Positions 23,927-33,141 are shown, counted from the stretch's first letter. The stretch is DNA of 64,000 nt from Spirochaetaceae bacterium (GCA_025358255.1 JANYKC010000051.1:1-64000), one strand, 5' to 3'. A program made the numbers and translations. Notes: a model not told the origin generated them from the sequence alone.

Positions 23927-24645
23927 TGGCACGTCTCTCCATGTCCAAGGCCCTCCCCTTCCAGGGGCATCTGGAGGAGTTGCGGCGACGCCTGCTTGTC
24001 GTAGTCGGCGCCGCTGTCTTGCTCTCCGTCTTCGGCTATTGGGCATACCCCAAGGTATACTCCTTCATCGGTTCGATCGTGGGCGAGAAGCTCTTCCTGA
24101 GCAAGGTGTACGAAGGCTTCTTCATCCGCTTGAAGGTCGGTGTCCTTGTCGGGGTGTTCCTCACCATACCGATATTCCTCTATCAGGCATTCGCCTACAT
24201 ACTCCCCGCGCTTGAGCGTCGGGAGAAGATGATGCTATCTGCCCTCCTCGTCTCGAGCCTGGGGCTTTTCATCGGTGGCGTGGCCGCATCGATCCGGGTT
24301 GTCCTCCCCCTGTCGATCCGGGTGCTCCGTTCGAGCTCCTTCAACCCCGACGACGTAAGCAGGATCATTTCATATGATTCCTTCGTGATGTTCGTATTCC
24401 AGTTCGCGGTGGCCTTCGGCGCTTGCCTGCAGTTCCCGATAGTGATCATGATCCTTCTTTACTACAAGATCGTAAGTACGGCCATGCTGATTCGCTTCTC
24501 AAGGTATTTCGTGGTCGTGGCCCTCCTTGTGGCAGGCATCCTTACGCCGACTCCCGACATGATCTCCCAGGTCATGTTGGCCGTGCCCCTTATCGCCCTG
24601 TATTTCCTCTGCATCTCTATCGCAAAAATCCTGCGCTGGAGCTGA
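23926..24645 (+). CDS. tatC: twin-arginine translocase subunit TatC
   Basis: A 239-residue integral membrane protein with about six helices. The N-terminal signature QGHLEELRRRLL, the periplasmic glutamate region KVYEGFFIRLKVG, and YQAFAYILPALERREK near residue 90 are the TatC family landmarks; the first is where the twin-arginine motif binds. The start ATG shares its A with the tatA stop TGA; an in-frame TTG lies three bases upstream. Its position directly after the precursor and tatA indicates a receptor dedicated to this system, although it could also serve other Tat substrates of the cell. Confidence 0.95.
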   Translation: MARLSMSKALPFQGHLEELRRRLLVVVGAAVLLSVFGYWAYPKVYSFIGSIVGEKLFLSKVYEGFFIRLKVGVLVGVFLTIPIFLYQAFAYILPALERREKMMLSALLVSSLGLFIGGVAASIRVVLPLSIRVLRSSSFNPDDVSRIISYDSFVMFVFQFAVAFGACLQFPIVIMILLYYKIVSTAMLIRFSRYFVVVALLVAGILTPTPDMISQVMLAVPLIALYFLCISIAKILRWS

Positions 24646-24651
24646 TCTGCG

Positions 24652-26352
24652 ATGTTCAACTTCGGCCTCGGTGAAATGCTCCTCGTCCTCCTCGTCTTTT
24701 TCCTGGTTGCCCCCCAGGATATTCCCAAGGCTTTCCGCAAGCTCGGCGAACTCCTTGCCTCGATACGGAAATTCACCAAGGAAGCCGGGCTTGAGGATGC
24801 CGGCAATTTGCTCAATGACACGAAGCGCGAGCTTTCCGATGCGGGAATCCCCATCGGCGGCCGCGGCGCTCGGCAAGGCGGCCTTGCCAAGGGGCCGGAA
24901 GGGAGCTTGATGACTGCGGAGGAGATGGAGAGCGACCGCCGCATAAGGACTGAGGACGAGGAAAACGTCAAGCTTGGGCTTATAGAGTTGTTCTCCAGGG
25001 AATACTCGCCGGACAGCGCCAGGAGGATACTGGGCTTCATGGCGGGGGCGGGCACTCCGGAGATGCGGCATCGAGCCGCGGATTGCCTCCTTCAGGATCC
25101 GCTCTTTGCCTTCCAAAAACGCCAGGTCCCGAACCGCTCCCCTGACGCATCGAAGAAAGGGGCTCCAGGCGCCGTGAATGCCTGCTTTGACGAGAAAAGG
25201 ATCAAGGATCTCTCTGAATACCTGGCCTCCTTGCCCGAGAAGTACTTCAAGGGGCTCCTACCTGCCATCGCGAGCCTTCCCGGCATTGAGAACCTTGATC
25301 TTCGCCGCGTTTTCTCTGGCAAAAAAAGCGCGCTTTACGAGGAATACCGGAAGATCCGTTCCAAAGAATGGGCCCGCAGGTATCCCCGTCAACTTGCCGT
25401 CGTGCCGACATACGACTGCGACCGTGGCTGCGAGTATTGCTTTTCGCGGGACCTTTCCCGATTTTACGCGAAACCGATGGATGTGGGGGCTTTCGAGGCT
25501 ATGTTGGACGCGGTGGATCCCCAGCGGAAACTGGAAGTCATCGGGCTTTTCGGGGGGGAACCGACTTCGTTCGACGCCTTGGAAGACTTCATCGCCGTGA
25601 TCGAGAAGCGCGGCCTTCTCTTCACCGTCGCGACAAACGGCCTTGCCGATCCCGCGACATTCCGGAAAATCGCATCCCATGACTCGTTATGTGCATTGAC
25701 CTTCCATATCGATCGGGATGAAAGCTATACCGGCGAGGAACGCGAGCGGGTCGGCAGGAATGTCGCGGAGGCCGCGGCTCGGGGAAGGCATGTCATTTTC
25801 CGCTACAACCTTGTCGACGCGGCAACCAGGGATTGGGGTTTCCTCGATGCCTTCATCGATGCCGTCCCCGAATTCTTCTTCAATTTTTCGACGGTCTTTC
25901 CCGCTCGGCGAGGGACCAACGTCAGCATCGATGTCGAAAACCTCCGGTCCTTCGTGCCCCCGATCATCTCCCTTGTTGATTACGTAAGGATGAGGACGGG
26001 GCGGAAGCTCTGCAGGATTTCCTTTGCCAAGCCTTTTCCCCTCTGCTTCTTCCGTGACGAGGAATTCCGTTTTCTCATGCGCCACGCCGCATTCAAGAAC
26101 ATCTGCGACCTAGATCGAAACGATTCCACCAACAACCTGACGGTGAATCCCGATGGGTCCTACCATCCCTGCATGGCCCTGACTTCGGACGCCTACCGCT
26201 TCGATGCCTTGGGCGACCTGGATCGCATACCCAGCGAGTATTTCCGGCGCATCCAGGGCTTGATCGCGCAGCCATACCTGCCCGCCTGCTCCACCTGCCG
26301 CCTGTTCGACCTGGGCGTGTGCCAGGCCCTGTGCTACGCCTACGGCCCATGA
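24652..26352 (+). CDS. TatB-like domain fused to radical SAM/SPASM enzyme
   Basis: One uninterrupted frame of 566 residues. Residues 1-60 read as TatB/TatA: MFNFGLGEMLLVLLVFFLVA, then PQDIPKAFRKLGELLASIRKF, closely paralleling the TatB membrane helix, hinge and amphipathic helix. Residues 85-245 are a helical, charged linker. A radical SAM domain follows, with C256-x3-C260-x2-C263 (YDCDRGCEYC) and GGEPTSF at 301-307. The C-terminus has SPASM-like cysteines: NICDLDR, NPDGSYHPC and ACSTCRLFDLGVCQALC. It supplies the missing third Tat component of the operon and would anchor a cytoplasmic maturase to the translocon, coupling modification with export. An internal ATG at 24910 (codon 87) with GGGAG just upstream might also yield a soluble form. 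I know of no described protein of this design. Confidence 0.88.
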   Translation: MFNFGLGEMLLVLLVFFLVAPQDIPKAFRKLGELLASIRKFTKEAGLEDAGNLLNDTKRELSDAGIPIGGRGARQGGLAKGPEGSLMTAEEMESDRRIRTEDEENVKLGLIELFSREYSPDSARRILGFMAGAGTPEMRHRAADCLLQDPLFAFQKRQVPNRSPDASKKGAPGAVNACFDEKRIKDLSEYLASLPEKYFKGLLPAIASLPGIENLDLRRVFSGKKSALYEEYRKIRSKEWARRYPRQLAVVPTYDCDRGCEYCFSRDLSRFYAKPMDVGAFEAMLDAVDPQRKLEVIGLFGGEPTSFDALEDFIAVIEKRGLLFTVATNGLADPATFRKIASHDSLCALTFHIDRDESYTGEERERVGRNVAEAAARGRHVIFRYNLVDAATRDWGFLDAFIDAVPEFFFNFSTVFPARRGTNVSIDVENLRSFVPPIISLVDYVRMRTGRKLCRISFAKPFPLCFFRDEEFRFLMRHAAFKNICDLDRNDSTNNLTVNPDGSYHPCMALTSDAYRFDALGDLDRIPSEYFRRIQGLIAQPYLPACSTCRLFDLGVCQALCYAYGP

Positions 26353-27437
26353 AACCGCGAGTCCGGGCCGCCGCCCTTTTGCTGGCGGCCGCTTTCCTGG
26401 CCATGCCAGCGAGTCCCCGGGAATACGACCGGAGGACCTTCGATCCGCGGGCGGCCACGAGATCGGCCATCGAGCTTCTCGGCAACCTGCGATTCCGTGA
26501 GGCCACCGAAGCGATTGCCTCGATCGAGAGACAAGAACCCGCAGGCTATCGCGCGCCTTTCCTCAAGTCCTGCATGTCCGTCTGGCAGGTATTCATGTCC
26601 GCGGATCGAGGATCGGTCACAAGGCTTCGCGAGGAATGCGACCGAACCATCGCGGCATGCGAATCCGGCGCGATGGCCAACGAGGACGACGCCCGCCTGT
26701 TTCGGGCGGCTGCCTGTGTCTTTGTCGCGAAGGCCTCCATGGAATCGGGCAAGTCCGTAGAAGCCTTCATCTGGCTGGCCCGAGCCAAGGAAGCTTCCCG
26801 GCCCTTGCTCGCCGCGGGGCTTGCCGATGCTTGCCTCTTCAGTGCTTGCTTCGACTATTACCTCGCGCCCGGCCGAGGAAGCTACCGCGGGGACCTTGAG
26901 AGGGCCTTTTCCCAGGGTTATTACTTCCCCTCATTGGCCGCATATCTTGGGGGGCTCTTCAACGAGGAAACCGGCGATTGGAAGGGAGCCAAGGCCATCC
27001 TCGAACCATTGGTCCGCGATTATCCTGGCAACTCCCTCTACTGGTACCTGTTCGGGAAGAGCCTTCAGCACCTGCATGAGCCCTTGGGCGCCTTGGAGGC
27101 TTTTCGCAGATCGATCTCCGAGCTCAAGGTCGAGCCACCCCCAGAACGGCTCGGGGCGGAGACCTGGTTCGCGCTCGGACAACTGCTTGAGAATGACCTT
27201 CATGACAATGCGGCGGCGATGGCCGCCTATGCGTCGGTCAAGTCCATCGCGCGTTCCGATTATGCGCCGGTCCGGCGGCTTCGCGCTTATGCCTCGCTCC
27301 AGACCGGCAATTGCCTGTCGAGGCAGGGCGACAAGGCCGCAGCGATGGAATCGTGGCAGATGGTGAGGAAGGCGGATGATGCCCGCGCATGGTCGCTGGC
27401 GTCCGAGGCCATGCGGCGCTCTTCTGCCGAGCCGTGA
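26349..27437 (+). CDS. secreted TPR-like protein of the Tat-RiPP operon
   Basis: A 362-residue protein overlapping the TatB-radical SAM fusion by four bases (ATGA). It has an N-terminal signal peptide (AAALLLAAAFLAMPASP) and helical repeats. TPR-like units are recognisable in the second half (YWYLFGKSLQHLHEPLGALEAFRRSI, TWFALGQLLENDLHDNAAAMAAYASV, LQTGNCLSRQGDKAAAMESW). As the last gene in the operon it may bind or organise the exported tyrosine-rich lipopeptide in the periplasm. That role is inferred from position only. Confidence 0.72.
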   Translation: MKPRVRAAALLLAAAFLAMPASPREYDRRTFDPRAATRSAIELLGNLRFREATEAIASIERQEPAGYRAPFLKSCMSVWQVFMSADRGSVTRLREECDRTIAACESGAMANEDDARLFRAAACVFVAKASMESGKSVEAFIWLARAKEASRPLLAAGLADACLFSACFDYYLAPGRGSYRGDLERAFSQGYYFPSLAAYLGGLFNEETGDWKGAKAILEPLVRDYPGNSLYWYLFGKSLQHLHEPLGALEAFRRSISELKVEPPPERLGAETWFALGQLLENDLHDNAAAMAAYASVKSIARSDYAPVRRLRAYASLQTGNCLSRQGDKAAAMESWQMVRKADDARAWSLASEAMRRSSAEP

Positions 27438-27451
27438 TCCAGGGGAGCCCT

Positions 27452-27775
27452 CTAGCGCGCGAGGCCGGGAGGAATGGGATTATCCACGACGATCCGCTTG
27501 ATGAGGTCGGCGATGAAGGGGTCGATGATCGAATAGACACGCCGCGTTTTTTGCACTTCCGCGCTGACTATGCCGTTTTCCTTCAGGATCGCCAAATGCT
27601 GGGAAATGACTGGCTGGGGTTGCTTCAGGCAATGCCAGAGATCGGAGACGCATGGATCTTCCTCCCGTGCGATGAGGCAGAGGAGGCGGAGGCGGATGGG
27701 ATGGCCTACCGCCTTGATTTTCCGGGCATACTCCGTAAGGTATTCGTCCGGACAGGTCTTCTCTGGTTCTGGCAT
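27452..27775 (-). CDS. ArsR/SmtB-family transcriptional regulator
   Basis: A 107-residue winged-helix repressor. The fold is visible as AVGHPIRLRLLCLI, the recognition helix QPVISQHLAILKENGIVSAE and the wing KTRRVYSI. A cysteine in DPCVSDLWHC occupies the position of the ArsR metal-binding C-x-C-DLW motif, but the first cysteine of that pair is missing (PCVSD), so ligand and mode are unclear. It converges with the Tat-RiPP operon over only 14 bases and could regulate it, or itself, or distant genes. Confidence 0.85.
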   Translation of the reverse strand: MPEPEKTCPDEYLTEYARKIKAVGHPIRLRLLCLIAREEDPCVSDLWHCLKQPQPVISQHLAILKENGIVSAEVQKTRRVYSIIDPFIADLIKRIVVDNPIPPGLAR

Positions 27776-27795
27776 TAAGGCACTTTATCCTTTCA

Positions 27796-28533
27796 TCAGG
27801 TTTTTTTCAACAGGGCTTTCATCTCTCGTTCAGAGAACGTGTTTAGGTACTCGTCATAAAAAGCCTTTTCTTCCTTTTCCATCTGGTGGATCGCCAGACC
27901 CAGGACACGCTCGGAGCGCGCGACCAGGCAGGATAGGGAAAGGATGCGATCCCCCACGCGCACCGAGCAATCTTCAAGGATGGATCCGGCAAGGATATCC
28001 CGGCAGATGGTGGCCGATTCGGGCATGAAGGAGAGTCCGGAAATCGAGACCGTTTCGATCCTTCCAACTACTGGAACCAGGCTTTTCGGATGGGAGAACA
28101 TGAAATCCAGCCTGTCCCAAGGCGAAGGCGCGACACGTTCATCCCCCCGGCCGTCCTCGATATTGACATAGCGCTTGAGCAGGCGCTGGAACTGGGTCTG
28201 CTCGTGGCGGTCGTCTAGATCGTCCCTGAGGACGCCATTGATGCCGAGATGGGAAGCTTTCGCCGCCTCCTCGAAGGGGAAAAACTCGCCCTTGAGGAGG
28301 ATGAGGACGCATTCTTCCTTCGAACGTTCGGCCCGGACCGTCGCCGCGATGACTTTCCAATGGCGTGGATAGTCACGGGCCGAGAGGATTATTGCGTCGG
28401 GTTCGATCTCCGCCAGGTTGTCCAGGGCCTTGAGGGGGTTGCGATAGCGCACCGCCTCGAAGCCCAAGGGCTTGAGGTAAAAGCGGGCGATATCCGCGAC
28501 GCTGTCGTTTTCGATGAGGAGGAGCGCCTTCAT
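27796..28533 (-). CDS. receiver-like protein with possible PilZ-type domain
   Basis: A 245-residue cytoplasmic protein. Residues 1-120 look like a response-regulator receiver (MKALLLIENDSVADIARFYL, then EPDAIILSARDYP), though the phospho-acceptor aspartate region is weak (DAIILSARD). Residues 140-240 (HPKSLVPVVGRIETVSISGLSFMPE) resemble a PilZ domain, with a degenerate D/N-x-S-x-x-G motif (VSISG). The C-terminus is a charged helix. It may relay a signal without canonical chemistry. It overlaps the upstream secreted-protein gene by four bases. Confidence 0.6.
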   Translation of the reverse strand: MKALLLIENDSVADIARFYLKPLGFEAVRYRNPLKALDNLAEIEPDAIILSARDYPRHWKVIAATVRAERSKEECVLILLKGEFFPFEEAAKASHLGINGVLRDDLDDRHEQTQFQRLLKRYVNIEDGRGDERVAPSPWDRLDFMFSHPKSLVPVVGRIETVSISGLSFMPESATICRDILAGSILEDCSVRVGDRILSLSCLVARSERVLGLAIHQMEKEEKAFYDEYLNTFSEREMKALLKKT

Positions 28534-29600
28534 TCCGTCCCCTTGTTGAGCACGGTGTAGGCCTCGATGAACCAGACGCCATCGCGGCGAACGAGCTCAT
28601 AGTCGTATTCCTTCACCATGGTGAAGCCGCGATACTCGAACTTCTCGATGACCTTGACGAAGCCGCGCTCGGCCGAATAGCGCGTCTCGATGATCTCGAA
28701 ACTTGCAGGGATGGTGACGATGTCCGAATCGATTACGTTGTCCCGCAGGTCGGCCTTGTAGCGCTCGATCATGCGCCGCCTTCCTTCGTCGGATTCCTTG
28801 TCATAGGCGCGTTTTCGGGATTCGCTACGAGATAGCAGCGATTCGACATCGAGATAGAGGAAGAATTCATTCCATCGGGAACGCTGGCGGGCGATGATAG
28901 TCCGGGATACGACCTCATCGGGGGGGAGGGGAAGGGGTTTCAGGACCTCCCCTGTATCTGGATTCACGAGATCGGCGGCGGGCGGCAAGCCCATGGAAGG
29001 ACGGACCGTGAGGATAAGGACGTTGGAAAGCATGGCCGGCATCCTCGCGGCCGGAGTGGAAGACACTGGCGCCGAATTGCCGGCGGAGGCGGTCGAGCCC
29101 GTTGCGGGAGCCTGGGCTATGAGCTCCGGCCAGAAGCTGGCTCGCAGGGTGAAGGACCCCGGCTCCTTGATCATGATGTAGTGGGAGAGGCTTTCGACAA
29201 AGGAGTACTCTTCCCCTGGATCCAGGGCCATTTCCCGATAGAAGACGGGGCGGGCCGCCGCGAGGGAGCGCTTGTAGTCATCCGACAGCTCAAGGCTGCG
29301 GTTCGCGGGTGTCCTGGCATCGATGGAGAGGGAAAAGGCACGATCCTCGGCGAGCTTGAACCGCCAGGTCCTGGCTCCCTTGTTGGTGAGCGTCACCTTC
29401 AGGGGGATATCGCTTTCGGGGTAGTAAACCCGCTTATCGAAGAACCGTATGGATATCTCGACATCCAGGACGCTCGCGGAAGTTGCGCCTTCGGAGTTCC
29501 CGGCCGTGAGGAGCGGCCTGCTATCCTCGGCGAAAAGGGAAAGGGCGAGGGCTCCTGAAATGAGCAACACTGCCGCGACTGCGGATAGTTTAGGGTACAC
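28530..29600 (-). CDS. secreted hypothetical protein
   Basis: A 356-residue exported protein with a signal peptide (SAVAAVLLISGALALSLFA, cleaved near AED). The first half resembles an immunoglobulin-like beta domain of the kind that ends in 'PLKVTLTNKGARTWRF' (about residues 65-80), where such 'LTN.G...W.F' strands are common in bacterial surface Ig folds. Its second half is charged and helical (ESRKRAYDKESDEGRRRMIE) and ends with strands (FEYRGFTMVKEYDYELVRRD). Function is unknown. It is divergent from mfd and shares the intergenic region 29601-29688. Confidence 0.6.
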   Translation of the reverse strand: MYPKLSAVAAVLLISGALALSLFAEDSRPLLTAGNSEGATSASVLDVEISIRFFDKRVYYPESDIPLKVTLTNKGARTWRFKLAEDRAFSLSIDARTPANRSLELSDDYKRSLAAARPVFYREMALDPGEEYSFVESLSHYIMIKEPGSFTLRASFWPELIAQAPATGSTASAGNSAPVSSTPAARMPAMLSNVLILTVRPSMGLPPAADLVNPDTGEVLKPLPLPPDEVVSRTIIARQRSRWNEFFLYLDVESLLSRSESRKRAYDKESDEGRRRMIERYKADLRDNVIDSDIVTIPASFEIIETRYSAERGFVKVIEKFEYRGFTMVKEYDYELVRRDGVWFIEAYTVLNKGTE

Positions 29601-29688
29601 GGCCTCGTTTCTCCTTCGATATGGAACAAAGGGAGACTCCGGTGTATGATATGCTCAACCAGTCCCCATCGTAGATTGTCGGAATGAT

Positions 29689-32600
29689 ATGATGAATACC
29701 TTACCATCGCAAGGCATAGTGGAGCGACTTCGTAGCCATGCCCCGCTTGTGAAGCTTGCTGAGCGCGCTTCAAAAGGGCCTTTCCCCGTGGATATCGCCG
29801 AGGCGGAGGGTTCGTATGCCGCCGTCGTCGCCGCGGTCCTCGATCGCGTGCAGCGCGACCGGAAGGGCGCGCCTCCCCTCCTCATCGTGGTTCCCTCTGA
29901 CCAAGAGGCGGAAGCGCTGGCGGCCGACCTTTCCTTCCTCGGGATGGAGCCGGATCTCCTCCCGTGGTGGCGGACCGCCGCTTTCCGTCCCGCATCCACG
30001 CGCGCGCGGGTCTTTGGAGAAAGAGCCGCCGTATTGGCCCGCCTCGTGACTGGGCAGGCAAGGATCGTCGTAGCCTGCGCGCGCGCTTTCACGACGCCGG
30101 TCCCGCCGCCCTCCCATTTCAGGGAGCTCGTGTTCAGCCTGGAGCCGGGCGGCACCATCGATCCCGCCGATCTTGGCGAGCGCCTCGCCTCCTACGGATA
30201 CTTGCGCGTCCCCAGGGTATCGCTTCCCGGAGAGTTCGCCCTCCGGGGTGAAGTGCTCGACATCTATATGCCGGGAGACGAAACCGCGGTCCGCATTGTC
30301 TTCGAGTATGACAAGGTCGAGCGGATAACCTCTTTTGACGCATCCCTCCAGGGAGGCCTTACCGCACTGAAACGGGCGCTCATCCGGCCAATGAAGGAAG
30401 TCCGCTGGGATGCCGAGCGCGTCGCACGGATAGCCTCGATCGCGGCGGGACTCCCCAACTGCGCAGGTCGGATGGACGCCGTCCTCGAGGAGCTTGCGGA
30501 GAAAGGCGAGGCCCGTGGAGAGGAGCTCTGGTATCCCCTTGCCTGGCCGGAAAGCGCCTCCGTCCTGGACTACCTCGGGGAGGATGGCCTTCTCCTCCTC
30601 CTCGATCGCGAGCGGCTGGCCGCGCAGGAGGAGAGTTCGCACAAGGAATATGCGGGCTTGTATCGCGGTGCCTTGAAAGAGGCGCCTGTGCCCCCTCCGG
30701 AGCTCCTGCAGAAATCGCTCACGGCGCTGGAAGGAGCCCATCGCCGGGTAGTGCGCGACTTCGCGCTCAATGACAGGGAAGGGGAGGCAAGGCTTCGCCT
30801 CGGCGCGGAGGCGGCAAGGTCCTTTTTCGGGAACATCCAGTATTTCAAGGAAGAGCTCTCTTCGCTTTTCAAGGCGGGCTACGAGGTCAGGATCTTCGCC
30901 GAGACCGAGCCGCAGGCGGAGCGGATACGCTCCCTCCTCAAGGATCATCCGGTCCTGGTCGTGGCCGCCGGCATCTCCGCGGGCTTTTCCATCCCTGCCC
31001 TCAAGCTCCTTGTCGTGCAGGAGGGAGAGATCTTTGGCCGGAGGAAGCGGGTCCCCAAGTCGGTCAAGAACACCCGTTCGGCCAGCATCGATTCCTTCGT
31101 GGAGCTCTCTCCGGGTGACTATGTCGTCCACGTGAACTACGGCATCGGCCGTTTCTCCGCGATCGAGCGCATGCTTGTGCTCGGGAACGAGCGCGACTAT
31201 ATAAAGATCGAGTATGCCGAGGAGGAGACGGTCTTCGTCCCCATCGAGCAGGCCAACCTCGTCCAGCGCTATATCGGGAACGAGGGCGAAGCGCCCCGCA
31301 TGGATCGCCTGGGCTCCAAGTCATGGGAGAACCGCAAGACCAAGGTCCGCAAGTCGGTCGAGGAGCTCGCCGAGCGCCTCATCCGCATCTACGCGCGGCG
31401 CAAGACCGCGAGGGGATTTGCCTTCCCGCCCGACCAGGAATGGCAGCTGGCTTTCGAGGCCGCCTTTCCCTATGACGAAACCCCCGACCAGCTGCGCTGC
31501 ATCGACGAGGTGAAGGAGGACATGGAAAGCGTCCGGCCCATGGACCGCCTCATCTGCGGTGACGTGGGCTACGGCAAGACCGAGATCGCGATGCGCGCCT
31601 GCTTCAAGGCGGCGATCGCCGGCAAACAGGTCGCCTTCCTCGCTCCCACCACGATCCTGGCCGAGCAGCACTTCGAGAACTTCAAGGAGAGGTTCGAGCA
31701 CTATCCCGTCAACATGTCCATGCTTTCGCGCCTCATCGAGAGGAAGGAGCAGCGAAAGACCCTTGTCGCCCTCAAGGAAGGCAAGGTCGACGTCGTGATC
31801 GGCACCCACCGGCTCCTGCAGAAGGATGTGGAGTGGAAGAACCTCGGCCTCCTTGTCGTTGACGAGGAGCAGCGCTTCGGCGTCAAGGACAAGGAGAGGC
31901 TCAAGGAGATGAAGGCCGGCGTGGACTGCCTGACGCTTACCGCGACGCCCATCCCACGCACCCTCCACATGTCCCTCCTCAAGATACGCGACATGTCGGT
32001 GCTCAATACGCCGCCCTACAATCGCCAGCCCATCGAGACCGTAGTGGAGGAGTTCAACCCCGAGATCATCGCCGAGGCCATCAGGCGGGAAGTCGAGCGT
32101 GGCGGCCAGGTTTTCTACCTCCACAACCGCATCGAGAGCCTCGAGGAGGTCCAGGCATTCCTCCAGAACGTGGTGCCGGAAGTCATGGTCGATGTCGCCC
32201 ACGGGCAGATGGATCCGTCCGACCTCGAGGACATCATGCACCGCTTCATCCACGGGGGGTTCCAGGTGCTTGTCTCGACCACCATCATCGAGAACGGCAT
32301 AGATATCCCGAATGTCAACACAATTGTCATAGATCGTGCGGACATGTACGGGATCTCCCAGCTCTACCAGCTCCGTGGCCGAGTGGGGCGGTCCGACAGG
32401 CAGGCCTACGCATTCCTGTTCTATCCGGACAGGCGGGCGCTCTCGGAGCTCGCGATGAAGAGGCTCCAGGTCATCTCGGATTTCACCGAACTGGGATCCG
32501 GCTTCAAGATCGCGATGAAGGACCTGGAGGTCCGCGGCGCGGGCAACCTCCTGGGGCGCGAGCAGTCCGGGGATATCTATTCCGTCGGATTCGACCTCTA

Positions 32601-33102
32601 CCTCAAGCTCCTCGACGAGGCCGTGGCCAGGCTTTCCGACGAGCATTACGAGGCCGAGACCGAGCCCTACCTTGAGCTCGACTATGCCGGCTTCATACCG
32701 AATGAGTACATCTCCATGCAGGCGGTCAAGATGGAGGTCTACAAGAAGCTGGCCTCGATCTACAACGACCAGGACCTCGAGTCCCTTCGGGCCGAGCTCT
32801 CCGATCGGTTCGGCCCCTTGCCCGACGAGGCGGAGAGCCTCCTTGCCCTGGCCGAGATCCGCGTCATCTGCCGCAAGCTCTCGATCGCGAACCTCAAGGA
32901 ACGTGGAGGCCTCGTGACCGTGGAGTTCTCCCACGTCGCCAAGGTGTCCGTGGAGAAGGTCCTGCGCCTCATGCGCGAGTCGGGCGGTCGCATAAAGCTG
33001 GATCCCCACAGGCCAAACATGCTGATCATAAAGACCGGCTCGATAGGGCTGAGGGAAAAGAGCGAGTTCCTCCGTGAACGATTGGCTTCGTTGCTGGCCT
33101 AA
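29689..33102 (+). CDS. mfd: transcription-repair coupling factor
   Basis: A 1137-residue DNA translocase that removes RNA polymerase stalled at lesions and recruits UvrA. Domains in order: the UvrB-like N-terminal module, the RNA polymerase interaction (CarD-like) domain around residues 460-530 (VELSPGDYVVHVNYGIGRFS), the superfamily 2 helicase core with Walker A GDVGYGKTEIAMRA and the DEEQ box VVDEEQRFG, the helicase C motifs HGQMDPSDLEDIM and GRVGRSDRQAYAF, and a C-terminal TRCF domain. Length is normal. ATG 29692 is an adjacent alternative start. Confidence 0.97.
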   Translation: MMNTLPSQGIVERLRSHAPLVKLAERASKGPFPVDIAEAEGSYAAVVAAVLDRVQRDRKGAPPLLIVVPSDQEAEALAADLSFLGMEPDLLPWWRTAAFRPASTRARVFGERAAVLARLVTGQARIVVACARAFTTPVPPPSHFRELVFSLEPGGTIDPADLGERLASYGYLRVPRVSLPGEFALRGEVLDIYMPGDETAVRIVFEYDKVERITSFDASLQGGLTALKRALIRPMKEVRWDAERVARIASIAAGLPNCAGRMDAVLEELAEKGEARGEELWYPLAWPESASVLDYLGEDGLLLLLDRERLAAQEESSHKEYAGLYRGALKEAPVPPPELLQKSLTALEGAHRRVVRDFALNDREGEARLRLGAEAARSFFGNIQYFKEELSSLFKAGYEVRIFAETEPQAERIRSLLKDHPVLVVAAGISAGFSIPALKLLVVQEGEIFGRRKRVPKSVKNTRSASIDSFVELSPGDYVVHVNYGIGRFSAIERMLVLGNERDYIKIEYAEEETVFVPIEQANLVQRYIGNEGEAPRMDRLGSKSWENRKTKVRKSVEELAERLIRIYARRKTARGFAFPPDQEWQLAFEAAFPYDETPDQLRCIDEVKEDMESVRPMDRLICGDVGYGKTEIAMRACFKAAIAGKQVAFLAPTTILAEQHFENFKERFEHYPVNMSMLSRLIERKEQRKTLVALKEGKVDVVIGTHRLLQKDVEWKNLGLLVVDEEQRFGVKDKERLKEMKAGVDCLTLTATPIPRTLHMSLLKIRDMSVLNTPPYNRQPIETVVEEFNPEIIAEAIRREVERGGQVFYLHNRIESLEEVQAFLQNVVPEVMVDVAHGQMDPSDLEDIMHRFIHGGFQVLVSTTIIENGIDIPNVNTIVIDRADMYGISQLYQLRGRVGRSDRQAYAFLFYPDRRALSELAMKRLQVISDFTELGSGFKIAMKDLEVRGAGNLLGREQSGDIYSVGFDLYLKLLDEAVARLSDEHYEAETEPYLELDYAGFIPNEYISMQAVKMEVYKKLASIYNDQDLESLRAELSDRFGPLPDEAESLLALAEIRVICRKLSIANLKERGGLVTVEFSHVAKVSVEKVLRLMRESGGRIKLDPHRPNMLIIKTGSIGLREKSEFLRERLASLLA

Positions 33103-33122
33103 GCGGGGGCCAACCGTCCACG

Positions 33123-33141
33123 ATCCGGCCTATAGCCGGAT
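33123..33141. terminator. possible bidirectional hairpin between mfd and NSS transporter
   Basis: ATCCGGC-ctata-GCCGGAT is a perfect 7-bp hairpin that spans the stop codon of the leftward gene. It sits in the 27-base convergent gap but lacks a T tract, so it is only a weak terminator candidate. Confidence 0.4.

Noticed and set aside
29770..31131. 453-codon leftward frame opposite the mfd N-terminal half
   Set aside because: Same reason: shadow frame of mfd.
31321..33009. 562-codon leftward frame opposite mfd
   Set aside because: Mirror of a conserved helicase gene; no start signal, no recognisable domain.
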